Below are positions 24,301 through 32,949 of a DNA stretch of 64,000 nt, piece after piece (positions within the stretch are counted from its first letter, which is position 1; every line of letters starts with the position of its first letter). The notes beneath the pieces are model-generated. The model was not told the DNA's origin. It was given only the letters and a program-made list of their open reading frames with translations, and searched no databases. Both the position numbers and the translations under genes were made by a program. The stretch spans positions 244,001 through 308,000 of the forward strand of contig JAJGOT010000272.1 of NCBI GenBank assembly GCA_022457155.1, given 5' to 3'. This DNA comes from Cladopsammia gracilis (taxonomy: Eukaryota; Cnidaria; Anthozoa; Scleractinia; Dendrophylliidae).

Positions 24301-25951
24301 AGGCAGAAAGACAAAGGAAGAGGTGGGGGGAAAGAATCCCCACTGACCCTTTGACTTGTCCCAACTGCCTACATTTTAGGAATCCAAGGTGGTGGACGAG
24401 CTTGCGCACAAATTCAGAAAGCATTCCCTTGCCATAAAACACCTGCACTGCAGGCGTAGTTAACCCTTTAACAGTGACAAGCATCAAGTATATCAATGTA
24501 TAATCAAACAGGGAAGTAAGGAAATGATCACCATAATAAAACTTCTCCCATCAATAGACTTTTATATTTAGAAAAATATGGAGTGCTGTAAGGGAAATTT
24601 GTTTGTTGAAATTAGTGCTTAACCCTCAGACGTACATGCAAACTTATACCCCCACCGTAGAACAATTAGGGGGGTTGTTGCACCCCCCCTCACCCCCTTG
24701 GGTTTTTGCGACGTTACAATATTTTGGAAATATTTTACATCTAATAGGTAGCCCACGATATGCTCTACAAGATAAGGTAAATATTACGGGTTGTGATGCT
24801 GCTGGGGGTCCGTGACATCATCCAAAATGGCCACCAAAATGACCGCCATCTTGGATTTTACTAAAAATTCAAATTTATCGGGAAAATGTGGAAATTGCAA
24901 ATATTGTTTGCTAGAGTTGCAAAATAACACAATTAAACATTTTGGTGCTTTTAGTAGCATTTTATATGTTTTTTTCACTGAAAAAAGGTGAAAAAAACGC
25001 GTTTTTATTCAAAAATGGCTTGACCACATGTTACTTATGACACCATCTCGTTACCATAGCAACCAGTTGTTGCCAAACTTTACCAAAATGTGTCTTAAGG
25101 ATAAGTGAACAGCTACTGAAAACGACTTCTGCTAATCCTAAATGGTCTTGAAAATATCAGAGAAAAATCTTAAGGGGGGGTGGCAACCACCCCTCCCCCC
25201 CCCTCCCCCCCCCCCCCCCTCCCCCCTTGTATGTCCGAGGGTTAAAGCTGAATTACAGTCTGTACTGCGCAATCTCAGGGTTTGTTTTCATTTGTTGTTT
25301 TGAATTTGTTGATATGTTACGCTTCGGTAACAGCTATACATGGAGTTAATTGGAGTGAACCGCAGTCCGCCATTACGGCCGTTGTGTTTTCAAAAGCTTA
25401 GTGAGCTAAAATGTAGGTTTGGGAAAACTTTGAGGTTCTTTTACTTTGTATTATTGTTTGGCAAGGATATCTGACATTAATAATGAAGAAAACAGTAAGT
25501 TTGTCCTGTAATTTTCATTTTCGCTAGTAAACGTTCCTTGTTTGTGAGTCTGTAATTCATCTTTAAAGGGTTCTGGGCAGGGTTCTCCTTATCAGGCGGC
25601 AACCGGTAAAATTTACCGCTTGAAGCAGCACATATTACCGCCTGTAACCACTTGCCCCCGGAACATTTTTAAGACACACAGTTTTCCCTTTACCGCTTAG
25701 CAAAAATCCCTTACCTGCTGAGCTGAAATTTAGGGAGAACCCTGGTTCTGGGTCTGTTTGGTACATCTAGAAAAATGACTCTGTTAGTGGTTATTAATTT
25801 AGTATAAAAACAGATTGTAATTATAATAAACAAAATTTAATTTTCAAAAGTTTCTGTTCTAGGTACCCCTTACGTGACCATAGAAGGTCAAACAAGCTCT
25901 CAGCCACCCTCAGGATATGCTCCTGTCCCAGCACCAGGCCAGCCCTCCTAG
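18341..25951 (+). CDS. AGTRAP: Type-1 angiotensin II receptor-associated protein homologue
   Basis: Eight exons join in frame to 162 aa (human AGTRAP 159 aa): 18341-18385, 18605-18639, 19504-19615, 20705-20786, 21387-21414, 23042-23069, 23765-23834, 25863-25951. All junctions are GT/AG with matching phases. Landmarks follow the human protein in order: PPVSLK, VLAVGVWAIA, FLFGMLFTILHDI, FRFSVGMAILSLILKPLSC, RSRGGE. Four hydrophobic segments (about residues 14-28, 38-54, 65-84, 98-119) precede a soluble Pro/Gln/Ser-rich tail. Exons 5 and 6 are 28-nt microexons. In mammals the protein binds and down-regulates the AT1 receptor at endomembranes. Cnidarians are not known to have that receptor, so the ancestral role is probably general membrane trafficking (inference). 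Introns carry several MITEs, and a long-hairpin MITE follows the stop codon. Confidence 0.93.
19031..19235 (+). repeat. ACCGCA-rich low-complexity segment
   Basis: About eight ACCGCA or ACCGC motifs are spread through AGTRAP intron 2 on the same strand. The pattern is irregular in spacing, so it is not a simple tandem repeat. It may be the degraded subterminal region of a DNA transposon. Confidence 0.45.
21173..21336. mobile_element. hAT-like MITE in AGTRAP intron 4
   Basis: TIRs CAGGGCCGTAGCCAG and CTGGCTACGGCCCTG are exact inverted copies, 164 bp end to end. The flanking 8-mers do not match cleanly. The element ends 50 bp before microexon 5. Confidence 0.8.
21757..21910. mobile_element. 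Long-arm palindromic MITE in AGTRAP intron 5
   Basis: Arms of about 60 bp share TTTTAGGTTAAAATTATTTC and TTTTTATTTTCCTTTGTC in inverted orientation with few differences. It is non-coding. Confidence 0.8.
22043..22735. mobile_element. Palindromic element carrying a nested insertion
   Basis: Outer arms of about 130 bp (22043-22175 and 22603-22735) are inverted copies with shared blocks TTTAAGAATAAAAATCAGC and TAAGGTGATAAACTTAAC. The loop holds a second TIR element (22195-22594). Confidence 0.75.
22195..22594. mobile_element. Inner TIR element nested in palindrome
   Basis: Ends ATACCTGCCAA and TTGGCAGGTAT are inverted 11-bp repeats. Subterminal CTCACGCCT/CACTCC motifs recur on both sides. Partly matching flanks (TATGTTAC / TATGTTTA) suggest an 8-bp duplication and thus hAT. 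It is non-coding. Confidence 0.65.
23153..23543. mobile_element. Degraded DNA element with ATATTTACT-type ends
   Basis: The left end ACCATATTTACTTGAAAAAGC and right end GCACCCTTTAGAGTAAATATG resemble each other inverted, with GTGCTTGTTTGGGG-type subterminal motifs. A related partial end is at 28083-28130. It is strongly decayed. Confidence 0.5.
23923..24104. mobile_element. hAT-like MITE in AGTRAP intron 7
   Basis: The ends CAGGGGCGGATCCAGG and CCTAGATCCGCCCCTG form TIRs with one mismatch, and CACCT is present at both flanks. A C-rich tract lies just inside the right end. Confidence 0.75.
24623..25241. mobile_element. piggyBac-type MITE, family 4 copy A
   Basis: TTAA flanks both ends (24619-24622 and 25242-25245) and the TIRs open CCCTCAGACGTAC / GTATGTCCGAGGG, matching piggyBac hallmarks (TTAA target, CCCT termini). 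Subterminal C-rich and G-rich tracts follow. A related copy in opposite orientation is in a boule intron at 48067-48658. No transposase ORF was seen. Confidence 0.85.
25578..25744. mobile_element. hAT MITE, 167 bp, perfect 8-bp TSD
   Basis: TIRs CAGGGTTCTCC / GGAGAACCCTG are flanked by identical GTTCTGGG (25570-25577 and 25745-25752), the 8-bp duplication of hAT elements. TTACCGC motifs repeat inside. It lies in AGTRAP intron 7, 118 bp before the last exon. Confidence 0.9.
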
Positions 25952-26053
25952 CTGTAACAACAAGCAAAACCACGTCACTGTCTGTCTTCAAGAACTAAAT
26001 CTTTTAAAATATTAAGTCTGGTAGCTACATGTAGGTAATTTTATATAACAATA

Positions 26054-26326
26054 AGGGGTGAGTGGAATAAAACCTTAAGTGACTTCTGATCAACTACTAG
26101 ATTCTCCTTCCAGTTTGTCTTGTATATGCTCATGTAATAAAGGGAGAATTTGCTTTCAGATCAGGAGTCACTAAGGGCCTTATTCCAGTTTGGTATTAAA
26201 GGCCCTAAGTGACTCCTGATCTATAGCCAAATTCTCCCTTTGTTACATGAGCATATACAAGACAAACTGGAAGGAGAATCTAGCAGTTGATCAGAATTCA
26301 CTTAGGGCTTAATTCCACTCACCCCT
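26054..26326. mobile_element. Long-hairpin MITE in AGTRAP 3' region
   Basis: Two ~130-bp arms with high identity (ends AGGGGTGAGTGGAAT / ATTCCACTCACCCCT; shared core CAGTTTGTCTTGTATATGCT) form a near-complete hairpin. It starts 103 bp after the AGTRAP stop codon. No AATAAA precedes it, while AATAAA motifs occur inside its left arm (near 26065 and 26133). The transcript therefore probably ends in or beyond the element. Confidence 0.8.
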
Positions 26327-27129
26327 CTTTATTAGATTATGAGTTCAAGATTTCTATTGTGTGATAGCAGATAAGAGCAAAGCCTGTGATAGTTTATAAG
26401 GGTGGAGCCCGAATCAACTATTGCACATGGAAATCAACTAGATGTTCAAAACTTAACAAGACAGGCTCATGTTTTTATTGAATAATGACATAAATAACAA
26501 CTGCACACTGACAACCACACACACTCACTTTCTACAACAGGACAGATTATTAAGTGAGTAGCATAGCCAACAAGAGAAATACGACATTCATGATAGAACG
26601 CTAGTAGATTTATACTAACATCTGATCAAGACTGTTTTGTGCATTTTGAATGCAATGAATTGTAATTCTTAGACCAGTTTGTGTGCAATGGAATTCTATA
26701 GGAAAATAATGTCATCTGCTTATAATTTGCTCATTACATGTATACCAAAACTGAATTTTTGGTAAGATTGCTTGCATATTCCCATTTTTAAAAGATAAAA
26801 ATACATCTTCAAAGGGCTATGGGTTTAACCACCTTATGTCGAATGTTTACATTTGTGTATTTAAGCTAAGAAAGCACTTAATTCTTGCTAAAGTTATGAC
26901 TGCATCATGTACGTTAAGTAGAGAGATGCAATCAGGCCAAACAATGCTGTTTCACTCCTGGCCAATTAAAAAAAGGACAAAACATATTTTGGCTAAATAT
27001 AAACTCTTCAGGCCAAAATTATTTTTATTATTAATAGATCTCTATTAATACTAATCATCTTTGACTAACATGAAAGCAATAAAATAGCAACATAATTCTT
27101 TAGTTTTTTTTGCTTTAAGTTTGTGAGTG
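26327..27129. other. Gene-less stretch between AGTRAP and mS38
   Basis: AT-rich sequence without recognised genes or structured repeats. It may include 3' untranslated sequence of AGTRAP. Confidence 0.4.
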
Positions 27130-27538
27130 AATCAAAGGCTTCTTCGAGCCAACCCGTGAATACGACATGCTAACGGTAACGCAATATTGTGGGTTTTTTT
27201 TTGGAATTTAAATGCAATGACTTTCGATGAATGCAAACAAAACAAACAAACAAAAAAAAACAGTAACTTTCAGTTTGAAGAGAAACAAAAAGAAAAAAAT
27301 CCGTCCTGGGCAAGATTCGAACTCGCGTCTTTCAGTTGCCGCCGGCTCTATGGTCCTTTCACTTATGCACTGCGCTACCAAGGATTTGACTAATTACTAA
27401 GGTCAAATTTTGTTATTTTAACGTAGATATGAGGAAAGAGTTTACATCTGAGTGATGGATCGAGCGAGCAAGTGAGTGAATTAGCCGCCGTTACCGATAA
27501 CCCGTTCATTACGCATGTGCATATTCATGGGTTAAAAA
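27130..27538. mobile_element. TIR element, family 2 copy B, with tRNA-like core
   Basis: This shares the left end (ATCAAAGGCT..., AACCCGTGAATA) and right end (TTACCGATAACCCGTTCATT..., ATTCATGGGTT) with 8293-8868. It encloses a tRNA-like sequence on the minus strand (27393-27300). It is non-coding. Confidence 0.65.
27300..27393 (-). ncRNA. tRNA-like/SINE-head sequence inside TIR element
   Basis: On the minus strand a D-arm/A-box-like GGTAGCGCAGTGCATAAG is followed about 45 nt later by an intact T-arm with B-box GAGTTCGAATC whose 5-bp stem pairs. The acceptor stem pairs only imperfectly (TCCTTGG with CCCAGGA). No standard anticodon arm is evident, so it is a tRNA-derived pseudogene or SINE head rather than a functional tRNA. 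Confidence 0.5.
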
Positions 27539-27583
27539 TGACAACACTCCACATAAAGCTGTTATGCCCTCAGCCAGGCCTCA

Positions 27584-27584
<1 letters not shown>

Positions 27585-27645
<61 letters not shown>
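27585..27645 (+). repeat. (ATT)n microsatellite
   Basis: About 20 uninterrupted ATT/TTA triplets. Confidence 0.95.
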
Positions 27646-27646
<1 letters not shown>

Positions 27647-28254
27647 GTTGTAATGGATGAAAAATTCAAATCATTTGTTCAGTACATTTGTAGTATTAGT
27701 ATTATGTTCTTATTATACAAAAATAACATATTTTATTAGTTTTCCTGCAGTTTGTCCAAACTCAGTCCCCATATTTTTATTTTTTATTTTTGCCACGCAA
27801 GTAATAACAAAGGAGAATAAAACAGAACAATTTAAAATTAATAATTTACAAAGGGACTGAAAAGAAACTACAAAGCTTGAGTGAGTGATTTTAATCACCA
27901 TTCTGTGTATATTCACAGAATAAAGCCAGTTGAATACACCCTTAATATTACTTTTTATAATTACAGGTAATTATAAATATAGAGAAAGATCAGCAGATTG
28001 AAAAGTTAGCTATTTTCTAATAAACACTTCAAGTTAATATTATGTTCTTTTCTTTGTGTTGCTGTAAACTGTACGTAGCATGTACCATATAATATATGAA
28101 AAAAGCACCTCCCTAATAAGCACTACATGTACATAAGCTTTATTTTCACTCGAATTTTAGAGTAGCTTACAGAAGCAAATATTTTCGAGAACATAAAAGT
28201 TAAAACTGTATAGTGTTTACAAATAAATTTATATTATTAAGAAAAAAAATTCAT

Positions 28255-28392
28255 ATAGCTAAGCGAGACAGGGACTACACAAAGGTACAACACTGAATTT
28301 TTCTTCTAAAGTCTTCAAACACACTAGTGCGGATAAAATCAGGCAGTGCATTCCATAGTTTAGCTGAAAAATAAGAAAACAAATTGCACCCA
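28255..28392 (-). pseudogene. LINE remnant, RT C-terminal tail
   Basis: On the minus strand the peptide FSYFSAKLWNALPDFIRTS and then VFEDFRRKIQ ends at a stop. This is the same LWNxLP C-terminal motif as in the LINE at 54771-56192. Only about 35 codons survive. Confidence 0.65.
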
Positions 28393-28440
28393 CAGAAGAA
28401 AAAATGCTAGAGTGCACATGAGCCACAGGACCCCTCCCTC

Positions 28441-28660
28441 ACCCCCCCCCCCCCCCCGGGATAAAATGCTAGTCCACCTCAGGGTTACCCCCAGTATATT
28501 GTCACCAGTACCCATTTAAACACTTGGGTGGAGAGAGACAATGTGGAGCAATGTTTCTTGTCCATGGAAACAACATGATGGGCAAGACCACCTCAAACCA
28601 ACAACCTTTGGATCAGAAGTCCAATGTGTTAACCATTACACCACCACATCTCCTCTTTCA
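28441..28660 (-). mobile_element. tRNA-derived SINE, copy 3 (minus, diverged)
   Basis: On the minus strand it shares the SINE body (GGACAAGAAAC, TCTCTCTCCACCCAAGTGT, AAATGGGTACTGGTGACAA, TGGGGGTAACCCTGAGG). The head reads ACATTGGACTTCTGATCC then AAAGGTTGTTGGTTTGAG, which resembles tRNA-Arg(TCT) rather than the Lys/Glu-like head of copies 1 and 2. The 3' end is cut at a poly-C tract (28442-28457). Confidence 0.75.
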
Positions 28661-28667
28661 TAGCTGA

Positions 28668-28770
28668 ATTAGTAACCTGCAATCAGGCGCTCTTTTTTAA
28701 CGGAAGGAAGGAAAGTCAGCGGAGAGCGTTCTCCCACTTCGAGAAAAAAGAGTGCCTGATCGCAGACTAA
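28668..28770. mobile_element. Mutator-like MITE-type palindrome
   Basis: The ends AGTAACCTGCAATCAGGCGC and GTGCCTGATCGCAGACT are inverted copies enclosing CTTTTTT/AAAAAAG stems. This resembles the TAGCCTG-type elements at 4157 and 34498. No clean duplication is visible. Confidence 0.6.
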
Positions 28771-29206
28771 ATTATAAACGGCATTAAGCCCCATCAACTA
28801 CCTGCCAGAATCTCAAACTCACACTACCGGTGCCCCAAAAAAAGTACTGCCCCAGACCCTCTCCCCAACCCGAGGGTGAAGTTGATACTAATTATACTTG
28901 TGGAAAGATTCATTATGCTTTCAGGAACTATGCCATGTGAAAAGCTTCACATTATGCTTATACAACTAGACAGTGTGCTTTGAATTTTTTTGTTTATTAT
29001 TCAGTTATTGTTTAAAATGTTGCATATGCTCATATTCAAATTAAAAACTGAAAAGCAAGGCAAACATTACAGAAAAATGGTCTTTTTAACATTTTCAACC
29101 ATTTACAAAAAAATGTTGGGTTTATTCATAGTTTGACAAAAAGTGAAAGTGAAATTTTGTCCAGTGTTTCATATTTCTTTTATGGCACAGAAAGGATTGT
29201 ACTACA

Positions 29207-29697
29207 CTAACCCCTGGCCTCCTCTCGTGCTCTCCGCTCTTCTTTTCTTTCTTTAGCTCGCCTCTTTCGATCCTTGATATTTTGCAAATGTCTGCGCTTG
29301 AATACTTCTAGCTGTCGTCTTTTTCTATACTTGTGTTTCTTCATTTTCTTGTGACGTTTTTTCAGGATACTGCTGAACGCTACTGTAGGCGTATCTTTTA
29401 TGTCATCCCCAACTGTAAGTTCATGAGATTCTTGATCACCAATGGCCAAGTCAACATTTGTTAAGTGGAATGGAAAAACCAAGTCTTGAATTTTTTGCTC
29501 AGGAGTGGAAATCGTTGGCAATCCTAATGACACACTAGGGCTGTAGTTGCGCACATCTCCGCATATACCACTTCTACTAACCCAAGGGCTGCAGAGGAAT
29601 GTTTGAAGCAATGGTATAGAGAAGGGTGATGAAAAATTCTTTACTGGTTTTGGTGAAGTGGTCTTCACTTGTTGCACTGATACTGCAAGTGTTAGAT
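29207..29697 (-). CDS. AURKAIP1: Mitoribosomal small-subunit protein mS38 (AURKAIP1), last exon
   Basis: The 162 codons of the final exon follow an acceptor TTCTTTTAG|AT (phase 1). The C-terminus is a dense basic helix, SILKKRHKKMKKHKYRKRR and then VFKRRHLQNIKDRKRRAKER, ending EEARG. This matches the signature KMxxHKYRK block of mS38, the animal homologue of the yeast COX24 protein, which lies at the small-subunit head/decoding region. The N-terminal part of the exon is low-conservation linker. The first exon, expected to hold the mitochondrial presequence, was not resolved: a candidate ATG at about 31210 on the minus strand opens MKRGPLLVGSAARQSSQVF, rich in Arg and without acidic residues in its first 20. 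However, a convincing donor in the right phase is lacking. The gene is convergent with AGTRAP. Confidence 0.8.
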
Positions 29698-30095
29698 CTA
29701 AAAGAAAAAGAGAAAATAAAAAGAGAAATGAGAGAAATAAAGAGAGACAATAAAAGAAGAGAAATAAAAAGAGAAATAAGAAAATATAGTTGTAATAATT
29801 TGTTAAACATATATTTAACCCTAACACTCTCAGGGTCAAAATTATTGTGGAGACATGAAGTGTACAGTTGGTCTGTCAATGGACCATTCAAATGAAACCT
29901 CTTTGGCAGTACTTTTGCATGGTACCATTTTTTTTTCAATATTTACAATACAAAATTTGGGATTTTTCTTGAATTTTAATTGTTGGAACTCTTGAGAGTC
30001 TTGAAGTAACAATCGCAATAGTTTGGCCTGACTATCAATAGTTTCAATAGTGGGCAAAAAATCGAATGCATTTTGGCTGCATTATACTTATTGTA

Positions 30096-30565
30096 CAAGT
30101 GGAGGCGCGGTGGTTTAGTAGTTAGCACATCAGACTTTCAACCTGAAGGTCGGTGGTTCAAGCCTGGTCTATGCCGTCGTGTTGTTTAATTTCCTTAGAC
30201 AAGAAACTTTACTCCACATTGTCTCTCTTCACCCAGGTGTATAAATGGGTACATTGCCAGTGTGTTGTTTCCTTAGACAAGAAACTTTACTCCACACTGT
30301 CTCTCTCCACCCAGGTGTATAAATGGGTACATTGCCAGTGTGTTGTTTCCTTAGACAAGAAACTTTACTCCACACTGGCTCTCTCCACCCAGGTGTATAA
30401 ATGGGTACTGGCGACAAAATGCTGGGGGTAACCCTGCGATGGACTAGCATCCCATGCAGGGGGGAGTAGCAATATTCCTAGTCGCTTCATGCTACAGAAA
30501 TCGGGTTAAGCTCCGGCCGTGTGGACCATCCGTGGCTCGTGTACGACTTTACCTTACCCTTTACC
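30096..30565 (+). mobile_element. tRNA-derived SINE, copy 2, with 78-bp internal triplication
   Basis: The head has TGGTTTAGTAGTTAG and GGTGGTTCAAGCC boxes and the same body as the 12700 copy. The segment CCTTAGACAAGAAAC...AAATGGGTACATTGCCAG is present three times in tandem with a 78-bp period (about 30185-30400), stretching the element to 470 bp. The flanks ATACTTATTGTA (30084-30095) and ATACCTATTGTA (30566-30577) are 12-bp duplications with one mismatch. Confidence 0.85.
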
Positions 30566-30785
30566 ATACCTATTGTATTCTTGATTGAAATAAAATAAAA
30601 TTGTCTGTTTGTGTCATACATTGCTATAAGGTGAGGACAACACAATCCATCAGCAACTCCATCAGTACCATCATACAACATAAAATTTATTCCCTGGAGG
30701 GGAAGCTACACAATGGTATCACGTGCCACGCCAAAACAATCATGGAAGACGAAAAAGTGAGTCATCATAAGTCTGGTCTTTACTT

Positions 30786-30833
30786 TTTAGTATCGCAATA
30801 CTATCGCAATACTATCGCAATACTATCGCAATA
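30786..30833 (+). repeat. 11-bp tandem repeat TATCGCAATAC
   Basis: Four to five head-to-tail copies are followed by scattered CAATAGT/ACTATTG motifs (30845-30915). Similar motifs also occur at 30005-30050, on the other side of the SINE. These look like subterminal repeats of a decayed DNA element interrupted by the SINE. Confidence 0.6.
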
Positions 30834-31235
30834 CTGATCCAACTTTTGCCATAATATCGCAATAGTGGCCCAACTATTGCAATCAGATTGCAATAGTAAA
30901 ATTTTACTCAATAGTCATCCCTAGCCTTAATTGCGTGACTGTTCAAAGAACTAAAATGAAGTGTATCTTCAAGTCTTGTTGGGTGTTTAGCTTTCCCAAA
31001 TATTGGGGACTTTGTTAGAAAAATCCACCACAGTTGGGAAAACACAAGAACGTTGAAATACACAATTAGCAAAGTCCTCACATCAGCCTGGGATCCCTCC
31101 CCTCGGTGGCTTGCAGCAAACTCGACTGACATCAGAGCAACCAAAAACATGCCTCCCTCGTTCTTTGAACACTTGGCTCGACTGACGAGCTGCCGAACCG
31201 ACGAGCAACGGACCTCGTTTCATGAGCTAATATGA

Positions 31236-32446
31236 GCACAGAGCTAGACTTGCATTTCTTTTATAAGTTTCTAGATAATGATTTTAAATCGTTTTGCTTT
31301 ACTGTTGAGCCGCCGAGCCGCTTAAGTAATACTTCTTGAAAATTGTCCCTGTATTGTGTACCGTAGTTGCTGATAAAGGAATTACCTTAAGTTGAAAATT
31401 TAATTTAAATACCAGATGGAAAACTGATCGTGAAATTATTATGCGTGCATAAGACAAAGAGGGCGATCGACACACACTACTACTATAAAGTCACAATGCA
31501 CTGTACCTTCACGTAAAATTTTGTTGGACACTTTCCAACTACAGTTGTAAAGCGTTCGTAAATGAAAAGCATATATCCGCGAGAAAAACTGCCTTTGTAA
31601 AAACATACCGCATTCGTTAATTTAAACCGCCATGTTGAAAAAAATTACTGGGTCTTAGTCTACCACGTCCAGCGTCAAGGCGCGGCACCTTCGCCCTGAG
31701 AGATACAGCACATGGATTGGGAGGGGTCAATTTGCGTCTTGCAGGGTCAATTCAAACAAGTGTAATTTACATACTAGAAATACGTGTCTCGCAGAACCTC
31801 GCGAAGCTCGGGGGAGAATGCACTGCCAAATTTTAGCGACGTGGGAGGGAGAGATGGAATTTCTGATTTAAATGGGGAGGTTGGGTTGCTTGCTGGCAAT
31901 GACCTCATTTAATGTTGAGACATTTTTGTTCTCAGTCTCTTCAATTTAACTTGTACTTTGTGCCCTGTCTTCCTAAAATAAAATAAATGGGACCTGGTGT
32001 GGCGAAGTGTTGGGTTTTGAGCTGTGGGTCAATGTAACTGCCATGGGACTGCCCAACGCCCCACCCCCCCCCCCCCCCCCACCCCCCCACCACACACATC
32101 TTCATTAATTTTTGTTAGAAGGAAAATTGGTCTGAAAGTGGATGTATTAAGTACTGTTGTGGGACATGGGTCCAGGACAATATTCAGTTGTGTTCTGTTT
32201 ATTTTCATTGTCTCAATTAAATTCCATTTTTGAAACTTGTGAGCTAGTGCTGTCTCCTGTTCCCTTTACATACTGCTATAGTTTTTGTTCTATATACTGG
32301 GAATCAAGCCATTAGTAATGCAATTCTCTATTCGTTTGAATGGTTGAGATCACAGGAGGTTACTGCTGCTGAAAAGTGATGTTGTCCAACCGTGAAGGCT
32401 AGCTTTAATCATTTAATTTTTTATTTTATCTGAAAAAGACGATTTA
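31236..32446. other. Gene-less stretch upstream of mS38
   Basis: No gene was recognised. A poly-C tract lies at 32060-32092 and an AATAAA-bearing AT-rich segment at 31975. AATAAA motifs on the minus strand just below 32447 could serve the ORF at 32447-32830. Confidence 0.35.
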
Positions 32447-32830
32447 TTACTTTTTTAATCTTTTCGCAGCTATAAGTATTTCATTTTCGGTGATTAAGTA
32501 ATCCAAAGAGCATAACTGATTTTTCCGACTCTCAAGTTGTTGTAGTTCATTGATTATTAAGACAAGACATTTACGTAACGTTGTAGTGTCACGGCATGGC
32601 CACGTTCGTCTGGGATACATTGTTCGGTACTGACTGTACCGAACAATGTATCCCAGATAATTAAGCTTGGACTTGAGCCACGGTAAAGATATTTTAATAT
32701 CACCATAAAAAAGGTGTTTACAAGGAATTTCCAAGCCGTACCCAGCTCCTCCGTTGACACTTTTACCCATTATGATGACTTTCCCTTTGTTTGTTCCGCG
32801 CTTTAAAAACTTGGGGACAAATACAGCCAT
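32447..32830 (-). CDS. Uncharacterised 127-aa protein, single exon
   Basis: The ORF opens at an ATG in strong context (GAGGATGGC) with MAVFVPKFLKRGTNKGKVI. It contains GKSVNGGAGYGLEIPCKHLF and ends in a basic helix (ENEILIAAKRLKK). AATAAA motifs follow the stop on the minus strand. I recognise no family. The sequence is soluble and Lys/Arg-rich, with no signal peptide or membrane segment. An N-terminal basic stretch would allow mitochondrial targeting, but that is a guess. A 45-nt near-palindrome (32611-32655) lies inside the frame. It could be a genuine small gene or the end exon of a larger one. Confidence 0.45.
   Translation of the reverse strand: MAVFVPKFLKRGTNKGKVIIMGKSVNGGAGYGLEIPCKHLFYGDIKISLPWLKSKLNYLGYIVRYSQYRTMYPRRTWPCRDTTTLRKCLVLIINELQQLESRKNQLCSLDYLITENEILIAAKRLKK
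32611..32655. repeat. Perfect 20-bp-arm palindrome within ORF
   Basis: The arms TGGGATACATTGTTCGGTAC (32611-32630) and GTACCGAACAATGTATCCCA (32636-32655) are exact inverted copies around TGACT. In the minus-strand reading frame the palindrome encodes LGYIVRYSQYRTMYPR without a stop. Confidence 0.95.
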
Positions 32831-32949
32831 CCTCAAAGAAATGTGACCAAGTATCTTATCTAATCCAGTAACTGTGTTAACGTGTTCCTTGGCTTTGGTT
32901 TATAGACTGCAATCTTCTAAATTAGATACAGCAACCGCATAACTCCTCA

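Noticed and set aside
27300..27393. Functional tRNA gene
   Set aside because: T-arm and A-box are good, but the acceptor stem has a mismatch and no normal anticodon arm is found.
27472..27660. ORF with a poly-Leu run
   Set aside because: The Leu run is the (ATT)n microsatellite read in one frame; no start context or homology supports a gene.
30153..30450. Open frames on both strands with 26-residue repeats
   Set aside because: They are the 78-bp triplicated body of a non-coding SINE; the length divisible by three keeps the frames open.
30634..30754. Possible plus-strand exon with AG and GT flanks
   Set aside because: It has an open frame (EGKLHNGITCHAKTIMEDEK) but no joinable neighbour exon or recognised family.
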